The notes beneath the pieces were generated by a model. It was not told the origin of the DNA. It ran no database searches and saw only the letters and a list, made by a program, of their open reading frames with translations. Source: Trochalopteron elliotii (Eukaryota; Chordata; Aves; Passeriformes; Leiothrichidae). From it: a stretch of 64,000 bases of DNA. Made by a program: the position numbers and the translations under genes. Location: NCBI GenBank assembly GCA_024734555.1, contig JANPWX010000073.1, forward strand, positions 3,605,238-3,669,237, in the 5' to 3' direction. How positions within the stretch are numbered: position 1 is the first letter of the stretch; each line of letters starts with the position of its first letter. Of the stretch, positions 35,801-47,800 are shown in pieces.

Positions 35801-38800
35801 TGAAGGTTGAAAGTCAGTTATCTTTAAAAAACTCAATCAAGTGGGAAGATTAGGAAGATGGTGGTGGGGCTATTCTGATGCTAGTGCTTTTCTGTTGTTC
35901 TCCTGAGAAAAAACTTTCATATCTCTCTCCTATCCATTGAGCAAATACAAAAGGTTGTCTTAAGTGGGGATTTTTTAAAGGAAAGATTGGAGAGGGTAGT
36001 TACTGTCACCAGGTACTGTCATCAGTCTTTAGCTTAGATCCTTGCTTTGTTCTTTGCCTTTCCTGCCCTTCTTTCCCCTCACTCTCCAAGCAAGGACAGG
36101 TTGGCTTTACAAAAGAAGGCACTGGTTTTTTTCCTTTTTTTGCCAGCTCATTGTAAGTCAGTTTGTCACTTGCAGGTAAGATTTAAACATCTGTCTTTCA
36201 CTGACCTACAAGATTTTGGCATCTGTTCCATTTACACGTGTGGGACATACACGCTTCTGAAACTTCCTCTTGTTGCAAGCATCGATCGTAGCAATTTTTT
36301 TTAATGTTTTCAGTGAAGATTCTCTTCAAACCTAGGGTGCATGGGGAACTTGCATGATTTGCCTGTATTCTGAACTCTAATCTCATGTCTCCTTCAGATT
36401 TAGAGGCTTGTGCATATGACAACATTAGCTGGCACTTGATAGGAATGAGTTCCAAGCCAGAAATCTTCTCTGTTCATGTCAATGGCCAGTCCATGGAGCA
36501 AAAACATCGCCGAGTTTCTGCTGTTAACTTGGTGGGAGGAGCCTCAACCACCGTGAACATGACAGTGACTGAGGAAGGAAGGTGGCTCATATCTTCTCTT
36601 GTCCAAAAGCACCTGCAAGGCAAGGAAACATCTAGTTATTAGGCACTTGTCCTTCTCTATGTCCCAAATGGCTTCTAGTGTTTTGCAACAGTACAGTTAA
36701 TCTGTTTCAGGTGGTTTTGTCATGTCACTAAGAAACTGACTAAGAACAGGGCATTCTGTTGGAAGTACATGGTGAACTGAAAGATGTTCTTATCTGCAGT
36801 GTCCACCTCACAGAGCAACAGTGATTCAGTACTCCAGCATCTAAGTCTCTGCGAACTGTTCAGATAAGCACCTCTATAAAATTAGGAAGAAACCACCTGT
36901 TTCCTGAGAAACTGAATACTTTCAGCTAAGGGTGCTTCAATGTGATGAAAATACTTTCTGTTCATCACTTGAAAGTGGTATCTTTCAGCAATGGTCAGAA
37001 TTCTGGTTTAAAGAAGGAGAAAAATCTCTCTCTTATAAGAGCTGGAGATATTTTTTGTGGGTAAAGAACAGCTGAAGTGGTAAGAGTTCCTCAGCTGGGA
37101 AATGACTGTGGTCCTGTTTCCTCTCGATTAGCTGGATTGCATGGTTACCTCACTGTCAGGGACTGTGGGGACAAAGAGGTGAAGAAGAGTCGTCTCTCCT
37201 ACAGAGAACGTCTAATGGTCAAAACCTGGGAGTATTTCATTGCTGCAGAAGAAGTTACCTGGGATTATGCCCCAAATATTCCAGACACCCTTGACAGGTA
37301 AAATAATACTTTGTCAGTATAACAGGGAATGTTAACATGAAATCGCAGGATAATTGTGGTTGGAAAGACCCTCTTGGTATCCAACAGCAAAGTTGGATCC
37401 AGTTGCACTGGACCTTATGTAGTTGCATTTTTATTGTTTCCAAGTACAGGGACCCCTCAGCTTCTCATGGCACCTTTGCAACTTCACAGTGAAAAAATTT
37501 TTCCTTATATCTAAACGTTCTTTCTCACGTTGCACTTTGTGTCCATTGTGCCTCATCTCTTCACCACTCAGCTCTGAGAAGCATATGGTCCTGCTTTCTC
37601 TATAATGTCAATTTGATAGTTGAGGTTAAAGATAAGATGCTCCCTTAGCTATGTCTTTGCACGACTGAAGAAACTGGAATTTTGCTTCTATGCCAAATGC
37701 TCTGGATCCCTGATCACCATGGTGGCCCTTCACTGGACTCTCACCAGTGTCAGTGACTTTCTTTGCTGAGAAGCTCAACAGTAGACACCTTCTTTTGCCT
37801 CTCACAGGGAGCCCAAAATAACAAGGTTACTTAGGAATTGTCCAAAGTAGCATACAAGCTTATATTCTGAAATACTTTTCAGCATCAATTCTGCTGAAAT
37901 AAACAATCCTTAAGAGGAAGAGGAAGGGAGGGAGGGAATATTTCTGGAGATTAAAAGTTTTTAAAAGTTCAGTACAGTAAGGTGTTTATAGAACAGGAGA
38001 AAGAGCTCTCTATAAATGACCTCTGCATGGTACCAATGTAAATGGAGTACAAGTCATGATAAGTAAGCATATTGGGCTATTTTCCTGAACTTAAGTCAAG
38101 TAGAATTCTGTAACATACATGATGTCATAGTATACAGTGGTATCAGTGCACTGTGGGGTTAAATTTGCAATCTGTCAATTCCCCGATGCTATTTGTGCCT
38201 TTACAAGCTGATATTCATAAGAATCTTTAATTATTTAAGCAGACCAAAACAAATTCCTTATTCTGTAAGGATTATAGTTTCATATACCTCCTTAGAAATA
38301 GTGTTTGCACAACTTGTTCTCCTTTGTCATGATTTGTTTCCCTTATGTGCTCTTGAACTGCACAGAACAAACTTTTATATCTTTCCTGCCAGTCACACTG
38401 CCTTACTTAACCACCTCAGTGCTCTGATTTTTTCCTCCTTTGTTCAAAACTTTGTTCAAAGAGTTTATCCCTTTTCAGTAACCTTTTTTGAAATGTGAGT
38501 GACAACAAACATGTTGCTCTGTGTAAATTCCAAGTGTTTATTGTAGTTTTTCTCTCAACATTAACAATTTTAGTGTTTGAAACCTCAGTGTAACACTACT
38601 TCTGTATGGTGCCTGACTGTATGGATTCAGATTGTATTCTTATTTCTCCTGGCATCTTTGCTACTGAGAACAAATTGGGTTTTTTTCTCTATGCTCAACT
38701 AGGGCTTTGAAAAAGGAGAACAGTGATTTCTATCCTAACTTGAAAGTGTACCTGCTGCTTCAGTTTGTTTCTTACTTGTATGTGCACTGTTAAATTAAAT

Positions 38801-41800
38801 GTAAACTCTGATATGAATTGGTCATATGTAATACCAAAGTACAAGTAATGGTCCAAGGTTCTTCTTACCTAATTTAGGTTAGAATTTGGGGTGAAAAGCA
38901 TTAGGTTAGTTTAGGGTTTGGATTTTTTTTTCCTAGCAGTGAGATTTCTACCAGTTGCTTGAATACTAATTTTGTATTTTAACAGATGCTACTATTCAAG
39001 TATTGTTGAATATTTCTTCTTTAATTTTTTAATTTATTTTTCTTCTCTTTTATTTTTAAGACACTATAAGTCACAACACTTGGACAACTTCTCCAATCTC
39101 ATAGGTAAAAAGTATAAAAAGGCTATTTTTAGGCAATATACTGATGCCAGCTTCACTAAACGTCTGGAAAATCCTCGTCCCAAGGAAACTGGGATCTTGG
39201 GCCCTATTATCAGAGCTCAAATCAATGATAAAGTCAAAGTAAGTAACATAAATACAGAGATTATTTATTCTACTGCATGTTTTTCATTGAGGCAGAGATA
39301 CAAAGAACTAGTTTGATTTGTGTTGTCTTTCAAATAATATAGCTGATGTTCTAAATATTGGCCCTATTAAAAGGTATGATCTCAAGTAACAGTGTTTAGC
39401 TTGCATTTTTCAGTGTTCCTTCTATAGAAGTTTCCATGATTGTGCTTTATTTTACAACATAAACATGCTTCAATCACATGCTGTCAAATATATGTTGACA
39501 TTGTATGGTAAAAGTTGGAAAAAAACCCCTAGACCTGGGTGGACTTCTGAGGGCATTTGTGTGTGAGGCTGAACTTCATGAGCCTCTTGTTTCTTATGCT
39601 GATATTTTTTTCCAGTTGTTTTAGACAAAGGTACTCAGTTTCCACAATCAAATGTTATTTCACCAGGTTATACCATGAAACTACAAAACATTTGCATTAC
39701 AAACTTGTGCTGCTGCAACATCCACTTGTCTTTCTGTTGTCATTTAATGATGTACCACAAAGTTCCATGACCTTTAATTTCTATAGTTTCCACCATGACT
39801 CTGTGGCTCTGAATTTGAGCTTAGCATGTTCCTTTTATGTTTCTTTTCTTCTTCTCTCTCTCTCTTTTTTTTTTAGAATGGGCAGAAAATTTTGCCTTTT
39901 CCTTACATATCCCCTCTGGGTCTTAGAATCTGGGATAAGCTTTGTTTTGATTTTTTTTTTCTCCCATATTGAAGGTTTTCATGAGCTTCAGTCAGTAACT
40001 TCATATTTCCAGAGATAGTGTATGCCTAGTAGCTGACAGAACAAGTGTTCTTTTTAGACCTTCCCGAGTCCAGCTGTAAGCAGCTGAACTTCATTCAGTG
40101 GAGTCTAAAAAGTTCAGCAGAATGGTAACAGCATTCATTCTTTGGGTTTATATATCTAACAATGTTTAAGACACACTTTTGCCTTTCTGGCACTTTCTGG
40201 GTTAAACCCAAGCAAATTCTACTGTAGTGGTAGAACTTCATTATGTGTTCAGACAAGGATTTATTGAATCCTAATTTTTTTTTCATTTGCCTACCAATGT
40301 AGATTGTATTCAAAAATAAGGCCAGTCGACCCTACAGCATTTATTTCCATGGAGTGACACTTGCAAAGAATGCAGAAGGAGCTGATTATCCTCTGGATCC
40401 CACAAGTAAAAAATTTGTGAACTATATTTTTGAATATCACTGACTGTTATGGATGGTTTTGTTGCTTTGAAGGAGGTGCTGTGGCTGGGAATGTGCATGA
40501 CTGGGAGACCTCAGTTCTGTGCTCTGCCTCTGCTTACCTGTTGTGTTGCCTTATAGAGAAACCAAGGTATTATCTGCAAAGCAGAGACAAATACCCTCTA
40601 TTTGTTGTCTTAGTTTTCTGTTCTTGTTTGGGATTTTAAAGAGACAAAAGTTCTTGCTGAACTTCAGTTATCTCAAGGTAGCTTTTAATGGCCAAACTGC
40701 ACCAATGTCATTAGAAGGTGCACCTTGATATTAAGATCTGGCTCTGAGTTTGTATCATTACTGTTCCCTTGTTTTCCCTTAGGCAATGGCACCCAGAGTA
40801 GAGGAGTTGAACCAGGGAACACGTACACTTACGAGTGGAAAATTGCTAAAACAGACCAACCCACTGCACAGGATGCACAATGTATTACAAGGCTGTATCA
40901 CAGTGCTGTAAATATTGAGAGAGATATTGCCTCTGGACTGATTGGCCCACTTCTGATTTGTAAAAGTGAAGCACTGACACAAAAGGGTGTTCAGGTAATT
41001 TGTCTGGGCAGATTTTGCTCAAGTAATGTTATTTGGTCTACACTGAATTTAGTTTTACTTCTCTTAGAGAACTGTTCTGTAGAGAGCAGTTATACCAATA
41101 GGCTCCTGAAGAAACAGTCCTTTAACTGTCCACAGCAGTAAAGGAATTATGTTCTGTGTTTCTTAGCAAGAGCTAAGAAAGGTCAACAAAAGGTCAGCCT
41201 GACTTGAAAGTCTATTTCTAGACTTGATAATAATTTTTCGTGCTGCTATTATATTTTCATACTCTGAAGGTATTCAAATCTGACCTGGTCCCTTTCTGTA
41301 ACAGAGACAACTCCACAGCATCTGACCATCTCAGGCACAACGAATCTAGAACAACCAAAACAGCATGGGAGAGTTCTGGGAGAGGGCTTCCCTTTACCAG
41401 TTATTGAAATCTTGCTTGGCAAAGATGTAAGCATCACTTGAGAGAAAAAAATGTCAGAAGCTTTGTCAGGTCAAACCAGAAGTCTGGTCCTGTCACAGAG
41501 AGCCCAGTCATAAACCACCTGTGTATCAGCAGTGCTAGAGGCTTGCTCAGTGTTCCACCACAGGTTGTTTGCAGTAGTAGGATTGGTCTGGAGCCTCTAC
41601 TCCCTTCCCCTCAGCCTTTGGATCACTCTTACCAGGACTCTGGTGAAGCTTATGTTGCTTACATAGCAAGAAAGAGACTGTAGGATTGAGTTCTTAATAC
41701 ATGTGTCTGCTGATAAAATGTAACTGCTGTGTTGATTGTCTTTCAGAAAAAGGCAGATGAGGAGCAGCAGGCAGTGTTTGCTGTGTTCGATGAAAATAAG

Positions 41801-44800
41801 AGCTGGTACCTAGAGGATAACATCAAGGAGTACTGCAGCAACCCAGCCACTGTTAAAAGAGATGATCCCAAGTTCTATAACTCAAACATGATGCACAGTG
41901 AGTGGGATACTGAGATGAATAATAGGAAAGCTTATATGAACCTGAGCACTCAGTGATTGCTTGTTCTCAGGAGTACGTGTGATCGGGGAATCCCCCAGAG
42001 AGTCAGTGAACCTCTAACCATGCCAGGTGGCACTGGACAGAAAGAGGAGATATCACAGCATTAGAAAGGTTGGAAAGGACTCCAAGATCAAGTCCAACCT
42101 CTGACCTAATACCAGCATGCCCACTAAAACATATTGCAGAGTACCAGGTTCGCTTGTTTTTTGAACATTTCCAGGGATGCTGACTCTGCCACTTCCTTTG
42201 GGAGCCTGTTCCAATGGTTAAACACTCAGTGAAGACTTTTTCCTGGTATCCAACCTGAACCTCCCCTGGTGCAACTTGAGGCCATTTCCCCTTGTTTTAT
42301 TGCTAGCCACCAGGGAGAAAAGGCCTACCCACACCTTGCCACTAGTAGCTAGGCTGGCTCTGGACCCTGAAGCAAAGACAAGGATGAACTAAATTTTGAT
42401 GCAGCGCCCTGCTGCCTTAGAGATAATATTTTCAGAGATGGAAATTACCATGGTTTCAGCCCTGTGCCAGTCTCTTTCCAGTGCAAACGTGAGTCCAGTG
42501 GACTGACATCAAATAACAGGAAGTTTTAAAATACAAATATTGAAACCACTTTTACTTTGCTTTCCTTTTAGCAATAAATGGCTATGTGTCTGACAGCAGT
42601 GAAATCCTTGGATTTTGCCGAGACACTGTGGTTCAGTGGCACTTTTTAAGTGTTGGCACTCATGATGAGATTGTCTCTGTTCGCCTCGCTGGCCACTCTT
42701 TTCTGTATCAAGGGAAATACGAGGATACACTGAGCCTTTTCCCAATGAGCGGAGAATCGGTCACAGTGGAAATGGACAATGGTGGTAAGTGGTGGAACTG
42801 TGGTGTTTGGCAGCTCTTCTAAGACATTATTTGATCTCCAGTCTATAAGGACTTACCTACATAGGAGAGAAAACCCTTCTGATAAACACAGCACTGGAAA
42901 ACATAGAACCAATTCTCCAGTGCAAGTGATGTGCATGGAGTCTTGCTGGCTACACCAACTTAGCATAACTAAGTTGTATGCTGTACTGAGGCTCCTTTTG
43001 TTGGTTATCTTGTAATTTGCTTTTCTTGACAATTAATACTGGGGTTAGTAATGATAATTTTAAGGCAAGATTCTTCTTGGAAATCAATATCAACTCCATT
43101 GTATGATTTCCAGGTTTGCCACATTCTTGTCTATCCTGAGCAGTCTAAAATGGACTGAAACTGTCATATCCTGCTGGTCATTACTGGGCAAAATGGCTAC
43201 ACCTGACCTTAGGCTTGTGGTCATTCAGCAGCAGTGAAGTCTGCCTGCCTGAACCGGGTCACTGCTCTGTGGGATGGATCTCAATGTCTACCCAGAATTA
43301 ATGCCATGTCTTGGAAGAGAGGGCACCAGAACCCATGTAGTCCATATTTAAGGCATTACTTCCAAAAGGACAGATTCTTTGTCATTGAAGTCTGTACACT
43401 TTGAGTGATCATTCTAAAATCCCTTAAGGTTTAAGTATCCTTATCCCATTTAAAATATCTTATTTAAAAATATGTATTTTATGTATTGCACAGCATCAAG
43501 ACCTTATAACTTAAAAATGTTTAAGTGGCTTGTATTGCTCAAGACTAGGGAGTCATTAAAACTCCATTAGACTTTATGGAAACCTCCCCAGTAATAAAGT
43601 TGTATTTTTGCTTGATTTTGGTATGCAATCTATTCTTTCCATCTAGGGCATATTTTCTTTGGTAAATTTGCTGTTGTTAGAAATCAGGAAAGCTGTGCAG
43701 GTTACTTCAGCTGATTAATACAGGAAGAATTGTATGTGGCCTTTTTAATAAAAAAACCCTGTTTCTCAGGGTGTTAATTATGTCTATTCTGTCATTTCTG
43801 CTAGTTCCAAAAGCAAGGTGTAACAAGCAAAGAACTTGATTTCATGTAGTTTAGGGAAACAGATCTTATTTTCTTCTCTGAAGATCCTTGTTTCCAATAG
43901 AGAACTTACCTTGTGACTAGGTTTTGGAAGAATTATTAAAACCTTTAAATTAATCTCAGATGCCTCAGATTGGCAGCTTAATAGCTTGTGTCAGATTGAA
44001 AATTCAAATTGCTTTATTTTCATTATCCTTATTAAAGGTCATCATAATTCATTCAAGAGCTTTTAAAATACTGTGTTTGTCAGATGTTTGCCAACATTGC
44101 CTCACGATGTACTTGATCTGCTCAGAATGTTCTGTCTATGTAGCGGTGCGTGGACCAGTAAGGACAGGATAAAATTGAAACTTTATCTTGAGAAGTCTCA
44201 CTCTTAGATCCAGATCTAAACATAGAATCCTTTAATTTGTTTCTTGCTTTTTCATATCCACCTCTTTCATGGATTATTTTTGGCTTCAGGTTCTAGTTAC
44301 AGCTTAATCTATGGAGAAGAGTTCCATCTCCTAGATGTATTTATATGTGCTCTTATTTGTCTACATTTAATAATTATTTTTCATTGCAATGAGAGCTCAT
44401 GCATATCTCAGATAAAGATTAGCAGTCTGCTATAGCAGATGCTGTAGAAGTAACCCCAATTACTTGCCTTGGCCACTTACATGATAGACAATGCCCACTC
44501 TCCTAACACTTTTATTTCAATTGCAGGCACTTGGCTTTTGGCGTCTTGGGGCACCCCAGAAATGAGTTATGGCATGAGGCTGAGATTCAGGGATGCTAAA
44601 TGTGACTATGAGGAAGATGAAGTGTTGGAGGTTATGGATTTAACTCCCACCAAGACTGAAAAAAAGGCTGTTTCCACCTCAGCTGAGGAAGCTGTGCAAG
44701 AAAATGAGGAAGGCAAGGATGATTCAGATTATCAGGATTACCTGGCTTCTTTTTACTCCATCCGAGGCTCAAGAAAGGCAGCAGGTGATGAAGAAAAACA

Positions 44801-47800
44801 AAATCTTACAGCACTGGCCTGGGAGCAGTATGAAGACACTGATGCCATGAGTTCTGAGGTGGCAGCTGGCTCAGGTCTGACAGCTATAAATAGTAATGGA
44901 ACAACAAACAACTCTAACTTCTTAGAAACTCATATCACTCCTCTTCCCCCAGTCAAGGCCGAAACATTCCAGTCAAATCACACATCAGTCACAGCAGAAG
45001 AGGATTTATTTTTAGCTGCCACGAGTGATAGAGAGGCTGACTTGGTATTTGAGAATAGAAGCCAAAGCAACTATGAAATAGCTCACAGTAACATGTCTGC
45101 AGGTGAACACTTGCTGAGCAACGGGGAAGGCCCAGCGAATGTTGCAGAGGAGCTTCCAGCTGGTGCAAATGACAGTAAACCTTTTCCAGACAAAGATCAA
45201 GAGCAAAGCACAGGAAGAGGAAATTATACCACTGACAAGAAAAGGAGAAGGCGAAGCTCACTGGCCATTAAGTTTTATGCTGTCCAAAAGATGAATGCCC
45301 TTCTAAATCATGTCCGAAATAAAAATGCCTCATTTTCTGACAAGACTGATGCACCTCATTCTGTGCATCAGACAGAGAACACATCCAATGAAGCCATTGT
45401 GGGAACTGGCCAACTGCCAAATGAATATGAGGATGATCTGGAAGAGGAGGGAAAGAAGATGGAAAACCCCATGCACACAGTTAACCTGACACTGGATTTG
45501 GACCTCATAGTAGGAGATGGATCTAATGCATCCAGACTTTCTGAACCCAGGATATCCAAAGGTAAATCAGCAGATGCTTTTTCTTTAGAATATATGTTAG
45601 ACAGTACAAGCCCTAATTCCAGCCCTGCTGTAGTGAAGAACTTACTAGAAGCATCGTTGCCCGGGGCTGGGAAATATTCATCTAAAATGACTAGTGAGGA
45701 ATGGAATTTGGTGTCTGCAAAGATGAATCTAGGATTAGAGGCAAGCTTAGATAAATCTGCTGCTGGTATATTAAATCATCATGGCAGAAATGGTACAGCA
45801 TCCATAAATAAGGAGGATATGAAGAAGTATCAAGGGTTCTCACATCTAATGGGGGAAAACCAGAAAGAAAGCCACGTTCACTCAATTCAGAAAGGAAAGG
45901 AGGGAAACAACAATGGTACCTTGACTTTGTCTGGAACTGTCATCAAGATCCGTAGGAGAAAGAAGGAAGATGCAAAAATTACCTACTTGCTAAACCCAAG
46001 GAGTAGAAACCCCAAGAAGCCTGGCAATTCCACAGCAGGGTTTGGCCGTGCGTCGTTTCCGGGTGGGACCAACCACTCAGACACCGCCCAGGCCCCCAGT
46101 GAGGTCAGCCAGAGGGTGGATGTGGGCAGGGCCAGGCACGGGGAGTCTCTGAACCACACCCTCACCCCGCGGCAGTTCAGGCCATCCATCACCATCGGCC
46201 TCCCCCGAGCTGACGGGGACTACGAGTATGTGATCGGGGAGTCCTACAGCGACGAAAGCTCGGGCGGGGAGTACGAGTACCACTACGTGGGCTTCGATGA
46301 CCCCTACATGACAGACCCCAAGGTGAACATCAGCAGGCAGCGGAACCCTGACGACATTGCTGAGCACTACCTGCGCAGCCGGGGCAATGAGAGGAGATAC
46401 TACATCGCAGCTAAAGAGGTCTGCTGGAACTATGCAGGATATAAGAAAAGGTTTGCCTAAATCCTTTGCTTTCATTTGGTACACCATCCTTGAAACCTCC
46501 TTCCAGAACGTTGATTCACATGCCGATAAACTCAAAAGCATCTGTAATGTGCCATCTGATTTCTGACATTTCAGTGGCAAAACCATAAGAATTTTCCACG
46601 GGAGACTCACACCCTTTAGAAATGTCGGAGTGAGATTATTATAAGCAAGAACAACACATCTAAGAGCCCTTTTTTTACTTAACCCTCTTTTGTATACTCA
46701 CTAGAAACAGTCTTTAATATATCAGTTAGAAAACTCACTGTAAGTGGTCAAGAGGCAATCTTGCAGGTTGTTTTGTTATACTTGAATGACCTGTTTTACT
46801 TTATGTTTCACTTCTTGGTACCTGTACACAGGACAGAGACCTCCTTGACCACAAAGACCACAAGACTTGTGCAAAGTCCTTCCAGGAATTTAGTGGACTA
46901 ACTGATGGAATCTAGGATGGGACGTGCTTATAGACAGATGAAATCAGTTTCCAGCACCAGCAGGAAATGGTTCTGGTGTCTCAGTTCTCAGTTGGAAAAT
47001 GGGATAACAGCACTTTCCAACTTTGCAAGGCTGCAGTATTGAAAAGTATATGAAAGCTGCAAAGTATTTCACCAGACTGGTGGCTGCCTTATATTAAGAG
47101 TAAACACAAAGCTGCATGAAGTATTATTGCTGCTCCTGCTGTTTAGAGAAATCAGAATCTGGGTTACAAACCCTAATGTTAAGGGATTTTGTTACATTTT
47201 GACAGGGAAGACGGGCTACTAGGCCACATCAAAGAATATGTGAGAATATACTGAGAGAAACACTGTACTAAAAATTCACTCTCTTAATTGATACAGGTTA
47301 GGATCAGTGCTCACCCAACAAGGCAGAGAATTCCTTGTCACTTTTCATCAGAACCAAAACTTGTGCAACTTTGGATTTTTATCAGAAGCAGCCAAAATAG
47401 GAACAAGAAAATTTTCATTATGCAAAATGAATCTCCAAACATAGATTATTTCTCAAACTGAATTTCCACTTCATTTCATGGAAATAAAACCAAAACTTTT
47501 TCAGTATTCTCCAGGTTAACTCCTGCCTCATCTCAGTCCATATAAATGGCACTTGCAAAATTAGCAGAAACAAGACAGTTTCTTTGGGCACTTGCAAAAT
47601 CAAGAAATTTTTTGTGCTTAGACCTCTGTAGAGGTCTCTCCAGAGATGTTCATCCTCAGCTGGTGTGGGCTGCATAGTTCCAGTGAATTTAACAGAGCCC
47701 ATGGCACATCCTGTCTCAGTGTGTTGAGTTAAACCCAGCCTTTCTCCTATGTAACTTACGTTAAATTTCTGGTTTTTGCAGAATTGATAATAAAGCAAGA

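Noticed and set aside
46441..46460. Exon 13 read through its weak donor to a stop, truncating factor V after A3 starts
   Set aside because: The GTTTGC donor is weak, but splicing there restores the frame to a conserved exon 14; a truncated form would lack A3 and C domains and has no other support.
46077..46610. 177-codon antisense open frame
   Set aside because: It mirrors the GC-rich end of F5 exon 13, where stop codons are rare on both strands; its sequence has no family motif and runs past the exon boundary.
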